Part shown: piece by piece, positions 1-8,439 of the stretch
Numbering within the stretch: position 1 is the stretch's first letter
How the letters are laid out: each line of letters begins with the position of its first letter
Assembly (NCBI GenBank): GCA_002506275.1
Contig: DAXG01000029.1
Location: 26,655 to 90,654, forward strand
Direction: 5' to 3'
Length of the DNA stretch: 64,000 nucleotides
DNA from: Euryarchaeota archaeon UBA259
Lineage (GTDB): Archaea; Thermoplasmatota; Poseidoniia; Poseidoniales; Poseidoniaceae
Position numbers and translations under genes: made by a program
The notes under the pieces: generated by a model
What the model was told of the DNA's origin: nothing
Databases searched by the model: none
The model's input: the letters and a program-made list of their open reading frames with translations, nothing else

Positions 1-63
1 GCTTGGGAGCACCAAATGCCGCTGCAAACGGATTTGCGAATCGGCGGTAAGCGACTGAAGTGA

Positions 64-69
64 TTTATC
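64..69 (+). promoter_or_regulatory. Possible archaeal TATA box (box A)
   Basis: An AT-rich TTTATC followed by a TAAAATC run lies about 55 bases before the ATG at 121. At the usual archaeal spacing, transcription would start near position 92, giving a short leader for the large surface-protein gene. It is judged on sequence alone and no upstream BRE is clear, so this is weak. Confidence 0.3.
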
Positions 70-120
70 GTAAAATCATGTTACCAATTGGTTGATAAGG
101 TATCGACCAATGCTCTAATC

Positions 121-3100
121 ATGAAAATGCGCGTATTGCTCGTTCTCTCAATTTTTTTGTTCAGTTTAATGACGCCATTCCTCGGTTCCAGCAGTGCGCA
201 AGGGCCAGCAGAAATGGAAGTGCTCGGAACTGCGGTTAATCCTGCCAACAACCACACATATCACCTCCTGAGCGCAAGTTCTTGGGAAGATGCAGCTGAT
301 GCAGCCCGTGGCCTTGATGGATTTTTAACCACCATTGATGACGCAGAGGAAAATCAGTGGTTGTTCGAGACCTTTGCTTCTTTTGACAACCAATCACGAC
401 ATCTGTGGACAGGACTTTCAGACGCCAATCAAGACGGTTCATATCGGTGGCACGACGGTTCTCCATTCTATTACAACAATTGGGGTGACAGCCAACCATC
501 CGAAGGTGGCGATGAAGATTACGTTCACATTGCCAGCACAAACATGGGCAACATTCTGCCTGCTACGTGGAATGATTTGGAAAACGACCCACAATACTTC
601 CCAGTTTATGGCGTCGTGGAGGTGGGTGAGGGTGCAGACTTTTCACTGCGTTTCGATGGAGAAAGCGACCATGTCGAGGTCCCACACGATGACAGTCTGA
701 ACATCTCCAACAGTCTGTATCTCTCTGCCATGGTCTACCCATACTCAACCGATGGTATTCATTTCATTGCCATGAAGGGTGATTATGGCTGGGGTATGTA
801 TCTCAATAATGGCAACCTTGGGTACGCTTCCGAATACAGTCTTTCCAAGCATCCGACATCAAACTCAACGGTCGATGACAACACTTGGTCGCATGTTGAA
901 ATTGAATTTATTGAATCGGTAGGTGGTGAATTCCGAATCAACGGTGAACCTGCGGGTCTGATTTCTGCTGAGGAATCACTTCTTCCACTCGGTGATTTTG
1001 GCTCCAACGATTGTTTCACATCCGGCGATGCCTGCGACGAACTTTACATCGGCAGCATGGGTGCAGGATGCGAATGTAATTACTTTGAAGGCATGCTTGA
1101 CAACATATCAATTGGCTCCTCACTTGAAAACTCATCTGAACGATTATGGGTTAGTAACTGGTCGTTTGGTGAAGGAGAAGGTTCCATCACCATGGACCAT
1201 GAAGGTCGTGAAGGCACTGTTTTCGGTGCCGATTGGGTCATGCCTGATGGAACGATTGTTGCACAAGCGATCGAACTTGACAACGATGCAGACTATTACA
1301 TTGAATCAGCCCAAGCAGGTGACCAACTCTTGTTTTACGGCGATGTGGATGACATGACCAAAGAGATGTATTTCAATATGTTTTCATGGGGTGATTTCGG
1401 TAAAGATCCAATCACCATTGATGTCTATATCGCTCATGACCGTGTCCCAAGTTCATGGGACCATGATGCCTATTATGAGGCTGAATTCAGTTACATGTGG
1501 GAGAGTTGGAGTTGGCCAGAAGAAGGGAACTGGTGGTTTGTACTCGTGCCGCGAGAAGATGTTGAGGATGTCACAATCGCTCTCACCTGGGTTGTTGCCG
1601 ACCCACCACCCGCCCTTTCGGAAATGACTGAACTCATCAACGGGATTCCCGTGACTGGGCAGTCCATTGACAGCAATCGACAAACGCCTTTTGAGGATCG
1701 AATACTGTATTACTACGTCAATGTAACAGAGCCACTTTCAAGTTTGAGCGTCGAAACCTACGATGGAGAAGGGAACATCAATTTGGGATTGTCTTGGTTG
1801 ACCGTACCTGACCCCTTTGACCAATGGTTTGACATCTTTGAGCCTGGTTTTATTGAAGAGGACATCAGTATGGACTCAAAAATGTCGTGGAGCAATGGAC
1901 CGGGCAATGAGGAAATGGCTACGATCTACGATATTGAACCTGGTCTGTATTACGTCTCAGCCTACACCTATCAGCGAGCCTCCGATTTCACCATTAAGGC
2001 GAGTTTTACCTATGCCCCAGATAACATCGAGCCTGAAGACGCCATCGAACTGACACCTGGTGTTGCCTATGGGCCGTTGAGTGGATACGACGGATTGTAT
2101 CAATACTTCACCATCGATGTACCTGCGGATACCGAACGGCTTGAAGTCGACCTCTCCGAGGGATACGGCGAAGCAACGCTGTTCATGAAATATCTGGAAG
2201 CCCCTGATGCTGGCAATTACGACCATCTGTCGGGTAGCCCCGGTGCCGGAGATAAAATTGGATTTAACGATCCAACGCCTGGCACGTGGTACATTTTGGT
2301 GTATACAGATGAAATATTCGCAAACACCATGATTACTGCTTCGTTTGAAGATCGGTATGTGTGGAGTTACGATGGAACTCCAATTCAGTTGTTCAATGGA
2401 GAAGAAATTACCGGAATGGATGCGCCTGCAGGTGAGGAACTTTACTTCTTCATCGAACTCGAAAACCCGGCAGAGTATCTCGAAATCACCACATTTGGTG
2501 GCGAAGGTTCACTTTACCTTGAAGGAGAAGGCAACCAACTCTTCATGAATTGGGATGACGATTGGGGCGAGGAGTGGTCGGTCGAAGAAGACAAGGGTGA
2601 TGGCAACGATGGCAAAACAGGAGGCCGTCAAGGTGGCATGCCTTCAATGGACTTCACTTCCGTACCAGTGTTTGAAACATCCTACGGAGAAGGAACTGAA
2701 CAGTACATGTTTGTCTCTATGCCAGCAAACGGACGTTTTGACATCACATTGATTGCGACTGAAGATGTGACTGATGTTGGTTTGGTTGCGAATTGGTTTG
2801 AATCAGATATTCCTCCAGTTGACCCAAATCCAGTTGACCCTGTTGACCCAATTGAAGCTCAATCGTGTGAAGAAATTGCGTCTGAGGAAATGAAATCCAT
2901 TGATGCCGACAAAGACGGCGTGATTTCGCTCAGAGAATACCAAGAGGTTTTCGATGAAGACTTTACTGCGTTTGATGAAATTGACCTCAACAGCGACGGT
3001 GAACTTGAGTTCCGTGAAGTTGTCCAAGAAATTTGTTCGTGCGATAATGAACTGATGATTGTGTTCTCGCAAATAGCCACTTTCGACCGAATCTCTGTTG

Positions 3101-3777
3101 AAGTAATGACTTCACAAGCCTATGTGAATACCTACAATTTTGTCGAAATGGACACGAATTCTGACGATGTACTCACCTATGAAGAACTTGAGGTCGCCGT
3201 ATTGCTCTGCACGACCACATTCGATGCATTCGATGGCGATGGCGACGGAGTGCCGGACAAAGATGATGCGTTCCCTGACGACCCTGATGAATCCGTAGAT
3301 ACCGACGGAGACGGGGTTGGCGATAATGCGGATATCGCTCCAAGTGTAGCCAATGATGTCATTTACTCATCAGGAGCCGTTTTGTTCGTGATGCTTGTTG
3401 GTGTTCTTGTCTTCTTCCTTCGCAGTAACAATGGAACTCAAAAATCGAACGAATGGAACACGTCGCAAGAGATGCCGGCATTTGATGAACGCATGATGGG
3501 TCTTGAAGAAAAGTCACTTCCATCAATTGATCAGACTGCATATGCTCCAGTTTCTGAACAGCCCAATCTTTTCGAAAGCTATTCTCCAGCTTCAACAGAA
3601 CCTTCGATTGCGTTCAGTGAGGTGAGCGAATTGTTCTCCTCCAACACCCAGCAGGCACCGCCTGCTGAATTAATGGGAATGTTCGATGCCAATGGTAACG
3701 AGTTCATCGAGTATCCTTCGGGAAGCGGAGTCAATTGGACCCGGGGCGATGCTACACAACCTTGGTCTCAAGATTAA
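121..3777 (+). CDS. Large secreted, membrane-anchored protein with C-type lectin, LamG-like, EF-hand and TSP3 modules
   Basis: I start at ATG 121 because a signal peptide (basic start, then a long hydrophobic stretch ending at SSSAQ) begins exactly there; the open frame extends to a TTG at 88. The mature chain (1218 codons in all) has a C-type-lectin-like domain at about 40-170 (WTGL, W-N-D-L), a concanavalin/LamG-like domain at about 175-360, and several beta-rich blocks at about 400-890 that resemble bacterial pre-peptidase C-terminal domains. EF-hand loops follow (DADKDG near 929, DLNSDG near 956, a looser one near 1011), then thrombospondin-3-like acidic repeats at about 1037-1073 and a transmembrane helix at about 1081-1102. 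A 115-residue tail, probably cytoplasmic, ends in an aromatic cluster (EYPSGSG, NW, QPW). It is likely a cell-surface glycan-binding or adhesion protein. The ligand is unknown and no PGF-CTERM-type sorting signal is seen. Confidence 0.85.
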   Translation: MKMRVLLVLSIFLFSLMTPFLGSSSAQGPAEMEVLGTAVNPANNHTYHLLSASSWEDAADAARGLDGFLTTIDDAEENQWLFETFASFDNQSRHLWTGLSDANQDGSYRWHDGSPFYYNNWGDSQPSEGGDEDYVHIASTNMGNILPATWNDLENDPQYFPVYGVVEVGEGADFSLRFDGESDHVEVPHDDSLNISNSLYLSAMVYPYSTDGIHFIAMKGDYGWGMYLNNGNLGYASEYSLSKHPTSNSTVDDNTWSHVEIEFIESVGGEFRINGEPAGLISAEESLLPLGDFGSNDCFTSGDACDELYIGSMGAGCECNYFEGMLDNISIGSSLENSSERLWVSNWSFGEGEGSITMDHEGREGTVFGADWVMPDGTIVAQAIELDNDADYYIESAQAGDQLLFYGDVDDMTKEMYFNMFSWGDFGKDPITIDVYIAHDRVPSSWDHDAYYEAEFSYMWESWSWPEEGNWWFVLVPREDVEDVTIALTWVVADPPPALSEMTELINGIPVTGQSIDSNRQTPFEDRILYYYVNVTEPLSSLSVETYDGEGNINLGLSWLTVPDPFDQWFDIFEPGFIEEDISMDSKMSWSNGPGNEEMATIYDIEPGLYYVSAYTYQRASDFTIKASFTYAPDNIEPEDAIELTPGVAYGPLSGYDGLYQYFTIDVPADTERLEVDLSEGYGEATLFMKYLEAPDAGNYDHLSGSPGAGDKIGFNDPTPGTWYILVYTDEIFANTMITASFEDRYVWSYDGTPIQLFNGEEITGMDAPAGEELYFFIELENPAEYLEITTFGGEGSLYLEGEGNQLFMNWDDDWGEEWSVEEDKGDGNDGKTGGRQGGMPSMDFTSVPVFETSYGEGTEQYMFVSMPANGRFDITLIATEDVTDVGLVANWFESDIPPVDPNPVDPVDPIEAQSCEEIASEEMKSIDADKDGVISLREYQEVFDEDFTAFDEIDLNSDGELEFREVVQEICSCDNELMIVFSQIATFDRISVEVMTSQAYVNTYNFVEMDTNSDDVLTYEELEVAVLLCTTTFDAFDGDGDGVPDKDDAFPDDPDESVDTDGDGVGDNADIAPSVANDVIYSSGAVLFVMLVGVLVFFLRSNNGTQKSNEWNTSQEMPAFDERMMGLEEKSLPSIDQTAYAPVSEQPNLFESYSPASTEPSIAFSEVSELFSSNTQQAPPAELMGMFDANGNEFIEYPSGSGVNWTRGDATQPWSQD

Positions 3778-3779
3778 GT

Positions 3780-4703
3780 TCAGTTTCTCGCCTTCTTTTT
3801 AGGCTGAAGTAAACCGAATGGGCGTAACAGACGCACAATGTGCTTGTGCAATTCCGGTAGAATATCAAACATGATGAGCGCCATAAGGAACATTGCTCCC
3901 AGTGAAACGACCCGTGCAGCATACGCATGTCCGAATTCGAATACAGACATTCCAAGGTACGACCATTCGGTGTAGGTCATGTGCATCCAAATCAGTCCAG
4001 CATTCCTGAACAGATTGAGAATGTGGATGACGGGAACGGTAAGGATGAGAGCTCGACAACGACGTTTCCAATCGATATCCAGAACAGCAATTGCTCCGAT
4101 GAAGATCACCATGGATTGCAGCGCCGTGCATGCTAATACGAAGTTGATTCCAATTGCAGTTCCATCGCTCAAAAGTAATTCGGTTTGAAAAGGATACTCT
4201 CCAACAAATTCACCCATAAACCAGCGGTTTCCATCCCACGCACTCCACGCAACTTCTCCATTCACCGTGTTCACCGTTGTTTCGCCGAGCACCACATCGC
4301 CAGAACCAGAGAACCGTAGGAACATGGCTGCTTGACTTGCTACGAACCAAATCGCCAGTACGTTGAGCCAAGGCACATGAGCAACCAGCAAGTAAGGGCC
4401 ACCGGCATAGGCAACAGCCCCTCTCGCCCAAAGAAGAGAATTCTTTGTTGGAGAATCATCAACTCGTCCTTCCCACATCGCCATACCGATTCCCATCGGT
4501 AGTGCAGCGGTGCAGAATACGGTCAGGACTGCATCATCATGAGCGAGGTATTTCGATGCGTCGTTAAAGAAGGTTAATCCAACCATAATCCAGCCAAATT
4601 GAGCTAAACGTATACCATCGCTTTTCCTCCTATGCCACGAAACGGCAAGCGAAACCATACCCACTGCGCCAATCAGAGAACCTACCTCAGGACTGAACAG
4701 CAT
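3780..4703 (-). CDS. Archaeosortase/exosortase family transpeptidase
   Basis: This multi-pass membrane protein of 307 residues carries the three catalytic signatures of the archaeosortase A group: Cys192 in ACTALQSM, Arg233 in NLFRNAG and His259 in FEFGHAYAAR, each at or near a membrane helix. Family members cut a C-terminal sorting signal from secreted proteins and attach them to a membrane lipid. I chose ATG 4703; a longer frame reaches 4841 but would overlap the divergent HAD gene. It is convergent with, and only 2 bases from, the giant surface-protein gene, yet that protein lacks a recognisable sorting tripartite signal. The exact subfamily (ArtA or another) is not settled by eye. Confidence 0.85.
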   Translation of the reverse strand: MLFSPEVGSLIGAVGMVSLAVSWHRRKSDGIRLAQFGWIMVGLTFFNDASKYLAHDDAVLTVFCTAALPMGIGMAMWEGRVDDSPTKNSLLWARGAVAYAGGPYLLVAHVPWLNVLAIWFVASQAAMFLRFSGSGDVVLGETTVNTVNGEVAWSAWDGNRWFMGEFVGEYPFQTELLLSDGTAIGINFVLACTALQSMVIFIGAIAVLDIDWKRRCRALILTVPVIHILNLFRNAGLIWMHMTYTEWSYLGMSVFEFGHAYAARVVSLGAMFLMALIMFDILPELHKHIVRLLRPFGLLQPKKKARN

Positions 4704-4786
4704 GGTGTCTTCCAACAGATGATTCCATTTCAACACTGTTATGCTTCGATGCAAAATCACTTCACCTTCGACCGTTTGGGCGTACC

Positions 4787-5455
4787 ATGCGAGGGTTTGT
4801 TGTTCAATACACACCAGCCGCATTACCGGTAAATGCCCCATCGCATGGAGGGATTGCTTTTCTTGATCGGGACGGCGTACTGAACATTGGAAGTCCGAAT
4901 TACATCAATACGCCCAGTGAGTTTGTTGCGTTACGAAAGGCGGCAACATCCGTCGGTGAATTACGAAGGGCTGGATTTCGAGTCTGCGTTGTCACCAACC
5001 AATCTGCTATTTTACGGGGTTTGTGGGACAGTCACCGTCTTCATGGCATTCATAACCACATGCGCGATGAGTTTCTGGCCATCGATGAAGATGCACATTT
5101 TGACGCAGTTTTAGCCTGCCCACACCGCCATCGAGACCGCTGTAAATGTCGGAAACCAATGCCAGGAATGTTGAGATTTGGCGACCGATTGCTACGGCAA
5201 ACAACCGATTATCCACTCGGTGAATCGGAAGGAACGCTTGAACAAGGTGATGGCGTGGTCGATTGGTGGGGTGAAAAACCGTTGCCAAACAATCCAGTTG
5301 ACTGCATGGTTGGTGACCGGAACAGCGACATGGGTGCCGGTTGGGCTTGTGGTCTTCGCCTTTTCCAAGTCCCGGATGACGTAGGCGTCGCTTCGCATCT
5401 TTCTCGTATTCTTGATTTGTCGGACGCAGGTGATTCGTTCAATCCAGTGAGGTAG
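4787..5455 (+). CDS. HAD-superfamily phosphatase of the GmhB / histidinol-phosphatase type
   Basis: The HAD nucleophile motif FLDRDGVLN (Asp27, Asp29) opens the domain. VVTNQS is motif II, and VGDRNSDMGAG gives the acidic motif that binds magnesium. Cys111, His113, Cys119 and Cys121 in the CPH...CKCRKPMPGM segment match the zinc loop typical of D-glycero-D-manno-heptose-1,7-bisphosphate phosphatase. There is an insert of about 30 residues between the zinc loop and the acidic motif. The substrate is probably a sugar or polyol phosphate; heptose synthesis is not evident nearby. It starts at ATG 4787, divergent from the archaeosortase, and ends 4 bases before tiaS, so the two are likely co-transcribed. 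Confidence 0.8.
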   Translation: MRGFVVQYTPAALPVNAPSHGGIAFLDRDGVLNIGSPNYINTPSEFVALRKAATSVGELRRAGFRVCVVTNQSAILRGLWDSHRLHGIHNHMRDEFLAIDEDAHFDAVLACPHRHRDRCKCRKPMPGMLRFGDRLLRQTTDYPLGESEGTLEQGDGVVDWWGEKPLPNNPVDCMVGDRNSDMGAGWACGLRLFQVPDDVGVASHLSRILDLSDAGDSFNPVR

Positions 5456-5459
5456 TGAT

Positions 5460-6644
5460 ATGGGTTGGCTTGGTTTAGACGACACGGACAGTTTGGAGCA
5501 AGGATGCACCACGTTCACCTTTCATCTTCTGCTTGCAGGACTCCCGGATGCAGTTGAGGTGTTGTCACCCAAACTGGTGCGATTGTGGCCTTTCGCTCAA
5601 CAGCGTACTCGAGGGAACGCAGCAGTTGCTGTGGAATTGAAGACGGAAGATGAAGAGCAACTGCTTGAGTATTTGGAAACTTTTTGGAGCCAAAATATAG
5701 CTCCATTCGCCGGACGCCGCTCTGAATCACATCATGATTCTCGTCAACAATACCCTTCAGACCCGGGAATGGTATGGTTTTCCTCAGAACGCCCAGAGGA
5801 AGCGTTTTACACGGCCTCAGTTCGACATGAGGTCCAACTCAGCGATGTCCCACCAGCCACACGATCATGGGGTGGCCAAGGTCGAATTGGTGCTACAGCC
5901 GCAGTTTGTTGGCGGGAGAGACAACCGACTTGGGAAGCAATTGTCTGGCGTACTTTGGAGCGCCACGGTCAGAATGAGCGGTTCGTATGTGAGGCAACAC
6001 TCCATCGTATCGACCACTTACCATCGACCTTTCTTTCCCGCGACCCTCGTAAAGGTACCAGTTTTGTTGCTCCTCGCGGACCCTGCCCTGTCCTTTTCGG
6101 TATCCGAGCTCGTGATGCGGATACAGCTCAGCGAGCCGGGACCGAATTACGAAATGCTGAACAAACCGAAGACAGTATCGGTATGCGGGTATTCGTAACC
6201 AATCAAGCTACGGACGACCATCTTTCAGAACCTGTTCAGTCAACAGTCCTTTCAACGGAAGTCTTGAATCGAGGCAGTACCTGTATTGTAACTGAAAACG
6301 GTCAATGGATGGCATTTGAGGAATCCGGTCCAATCAAATTACTTGCACAATGGTTGCGGCCTGGTGATGTGATTGAAGGAAACGGTCTTTCACCGGAGGC
6401 GGGAGTGATGCATCTTGAAAAGTTACGACTCATCTCTTCGGTTCCGTCTCGAGAGCGTCCGAAGTGCGACAAGTGTAAGGTCCGAATGAAATCTATGGGC
6501 TCTGGCCAGGGATGCCGTTGTCCAAAATGTAAGGTGCGTACCAATGATGTATGGAACGAAGTCCCCCGTGTCCCACCCTACCCTTCATGGGTCCAACCCC
6601 CTCATGGTTCTCGTCGACATTTGGCGAAACCATTGGAATGGTAG
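5460..6644 (+). CDS. tiaS: tRNA(Ile2) 2-agmatinylcytidine synthetase TiaS
   Basis: TiaS uses ATP and agmatine to convert C34 of the tRNA-Ile CAU anticodon to agmatidine, so that AUA is read as isoleucine; it is an archaeal hallmark. The protein opens with GLDDTDS, the family's N-terminal signature, and carries GGQGRIGATAA in the central region. An OB-fold follows at about 270-325, and a C-terminal zinc ribbon has Cys336, Cys339, Cys352, Cys354 and Cys357. Its length (394 residues) is normal for the family. It follows the HAD gene by 4 bases. Confidence 0.93.
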   Translation: MGWLGLDDTDSLEQGCTTFTFHLLLAGLPDAVEVLSPKLVRLWPFAQQRTRGNAAVAVELKTEDEEQLLEYLETFWSQNIAPFAGRRSESHHDSRQQYPSDPGMVWFSSERPEEAFYTASVRHEVQLSDVPPATRSWGGQGRIGATAAVCWRERQPTWEAIVWRTLERHGQNERFVCEATLHRIDHLPSTFLSRDPRKGTSFVAPRGPCPVLFGIRARDADTAQRAGTELRNAEQTEDSIGMRVFVTNQATDDHLSEPVQSTVLSTEVLNRGSTCIVTENGQWMAFEESGPIKLLAQWLRPGDVIEGNGLSPEAGVMHLEKLRLISSVPSRERPKCDKCKVRMKSMGSGQGCRCPKCKVRTNDVWNEVPRVPPYPSWVQPPHGSRRHLAKPLEW

Positions 6645-6685
6645 AATGATGTTCTCGGACGTCAATGTTGGGAAATCAATAAATC

Positions 6686-6958
6686 ATGAGTGATACTAAG
6701 ACCGGTATGGCTGACCAAGATTTAACAAAGAACATTGCGTACTTTGTTCTCGTTCTCGTGTTTGTAGGCATGTCTTGGATTATTGCGAAGCGGGCAGGCG
6801 AAAACCGTCAATCTATGCTCGATGCAGCAGCCCCGAAAGTCGCTGGCGAAGATACCCTCGACGGCGGGGCAAAAAACCCCAGCCAATTTGACGAGCCGGA
6901 TGAAGATGCTCTGGATGAAATGGCTGAGTTGCTCGGTGAAGATGACGAAGATCAGTGA
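6686..6958 (+). CDS. Small single-pass membrane protein, acidic tail
   Basis: Ninety residues: a short polar start, one transmembrane helix at about 15-34, a basic flank (AKRAGENR), then a strongly acidic cytoplasmic-type tail (DEPDED, LGEDDEDQ). I do not recognise a family. It lies 41 bases after tiaS and overlaps the convergent RecA-fold gene by 7 bases. The composition resembles the many small helix-plus-acidic-tail proteins of compact archaeal genomes; the function is unknown. Confidence 0.65.
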   Translation: MSDTKTGMADQDLTKNIAYFVLVLVFVGMSWIIAKRAGENRQSMLDAAAPKVAGEDTLDGGAKNPSQFDEPDEDALDEMAELLGEDDEDQ

Positions 6959-7542
6959 AAAAAGCCTTCTTCTTCGAGACGAAGCATATGTTCATCACTC
7001 GAAGTGGTTAATGTTCGAAAAGGGCCATCTTTGGGGCGCTCAAGCCTCCACACTTCAAATCCAGCTGCTGCCATAGAATCTTTTGCTCGGGCAATCACTG
7101 CCGAATCGGATTGACCGCTGGCATCAACACTGCCTTTGCTAATGAGCAGTATGCAAATCTCTTCAGTTGTTTTTTCCGCAAGTTTTTGCACGGCATCGAT
7201 TTTATCCTTCGATATTCGCCCAGACCGCTCGCACCAATCGTCCATGACAATGAGTTCTACGCTGGGCAGAGAATTTGATGTTTGAATCAAAATCTCTACA
7301 GCTTGGTCGAAATCACCTCCGATGTTCATAGCATGATATTTTGCTGAGTTTGCGAGTGAGAGGTGAGAGAAAAGCTGACCGAAACGAACACCATCGGGCA
7401 TGAATGGAGATGCCCACAGCACGCGACCTCCTCGTTCAATGACGTCTGTCGCCATGTGCAGACCGAGCGTTGTTCCACCCACGCTACCTTCGACAGCAAG
7501 GTGAATATTTTCACTTGTTTTCTCAAAACGGAACCTGCCCAT
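6952..7542 (-). CDS. RecA/KaiC-fold protein with degenerate Walker A
   Basis: The N-terminal sequence follows the RecA/KaiC/RadB pattern: a glycine-rich loop, a hydrophobic helix, then GGRVLW and a later hydrophobic strand ending in VMDDW, which looks like Walker B. The P-loop reads EGSVGGTTLG, without the lysine of GxGKT, so ATP hydrolysis as in normal family members is doubtful. The start is ATG 7542 (a GTG at 7563 is possible), and the length, about 196 residues, is short for KaiC. It may be a non-hydrolysing partner or regulator. The fold assignment is inference from pattern. Confidence 0.6.
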   Translation of the reverse strand: MGRFRFEKTSENIHLAVEGSVGGTTLGLHMATDVIERGGRVLWASPFMPDGVRFGQLFSHLSLANSAKYHAMNIGGDFDQAVEILIQTSNSLPSVELIVMDDWCERSGRISKDKIDAVQKLAEKTTEEICILLISKGSVDASGQSDSAVIARAKDSMAAAGFEVWRLERPKDGPFRTLTTSSDEHMLRLEEEGFFH

Positions 7543-7631
7543 GAACCCGTGTGGGTGGAACACATCATTGATACTTACCCATCGCTGATATCCTCAGCAA
7601 CATTCATGCCCTACCTCTCTTACCCAACAAC

Positions 7632-7856
7632 ATGAGCGATGACCTTGAAGTTCGAAAGGGCGAACGGATTCCCCGCCGCCCTCTTCCTGATTTCAAAGAA
7701 GCCGCCTCATTCCGTGAAGCCATTCAGCGTGATGGTGTCATGGGCACAATACTTGGTGATTCGAATCAATACGGCCCCTTGTCGATGCTTTTCGTCCTTC
7801 TGGGTGTTGCAACCGTAACCGGCGCTCTGATCAAACTCGTTTCGATTTTACTTTGA
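7632..7856 (+). CDS. Small membrane protein, hypothetical
   Basis: Seventy-four residues with a charged N-terminal half (RKGERIPRRPLPDF, then a helix) and one C-terminal transmembrane helix at about 50-73 that ends the protein, as in tail-anchored proteins. No family is recognised. It is transcribed away from the RecA-fold gene, with 89 bases between their starts. Confidence 0.6.
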   Translation: MSDDLEVRKGERIPRRPLPDFKEAASFREAIQRDGVMGTILGDSNQYGPLSMLFVLLGVATVTGALIKLVSILL

Positions 7857-7879
7857 TTTCGAAACGACTGAACATCGCT

Positions 7880-7904
7880 AAAACGCAACCGTTCGTTTTG
7901 TTTT
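7880..7904 (+). terminator. Possible stem-loop with T-rich tract
   Basis: AAAACG at 7880-7885 is complementary to CGTTTT at 7894-7899, with an 8-base loop, and the 3' arm runs into a T-rich stretch (TTTTGTTTTG). It sits 24 bases after the small membrane protein gene and before the next start. The stem is short and AT-rich, so this is a weak call. Confidence 0.3.
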
Positions 7905-7943
7905 GACGGTAAACATCAAACCCTTTCCATTTGACGAAGGCAT

Positions 7944-8372
7944 ATGGATGACCAATCGGTGAATGTCGAAAGTCGTACGTCATCTCAAGACAAACGCTGG
8001 GCCATCATGGCAGCACTTCTCGGTACAAATACCGCAATTATGCTGTTTCAAGGTATCGAACAAGAAGCAAATCCACAACAGATACGTGAGATTGCACTTG
8101 CGATCATTGCTTCTTCACTTCCGTTCCAAGGCACTTACTTCCTCATATACACCTTCATGATGGAGCATGACGGTGAACTCAGTCCAGAACGCATTCAGCG
8201 ATTGAATATGGCTTCTGCAGTTTGCCAAGTTGTCGCTTACTTTTCTCTCCTCGGCGTTGCAATGATGTGGTACAACATTTCTCTTTACGTCGGCTTAGCG
8301 TTCCTGTTATCGACCGCTCTGGCTATTATTTTGATTCGTTCAGTGATGTCTCCAGTTCACGTCGACGCTTAA
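7944..8372 (+). CDS. Membrane protein with four predicted helices, hypothetical
   Basis: This is a 142-residue protein with hydrophobic segments at about 20-36, 50-73, 90-112 and 115-135, separated by short polar loops. No catalytic motif or known family is evident. It lies 67 bases before purB in the same direction and could be co-transcribed with it. Confidence 0.6.
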   Translation: MDDQSVNVESRTSSQDKRWAIMAALLGTNTAIMLFQGIEQEANPQQIREIALAIIASSLPFQGTYFLIYTFMMEHDGELSPERIQRLNMASAVCQVVAYFSLLGVAMMWYNISLYVGLAFLLSTALAIILIRSVMSPVHVDA

Positions 8373-8439
8373 TTCACGACTTAACGGTGCATCGTAAACA
8401 ACGGCAATGTTGATGAAGCGTGGAGTGTGGAGTTCAAAC

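Noticed and set aside
1-63. Possible end of an upstream gene
   Set aside because: A frame open from the first base ends at TGA 61-63, but the other two plus frames are also open for 48-58 bases, so nothing separates coding from chance.
121-3777. PGF-CTERM or similar sorting signal for the archaeosortase
   Set aside because: The transmembrane helix is followed by about 115 more residues, so there is no C-terminal helix-plus-basic signal.
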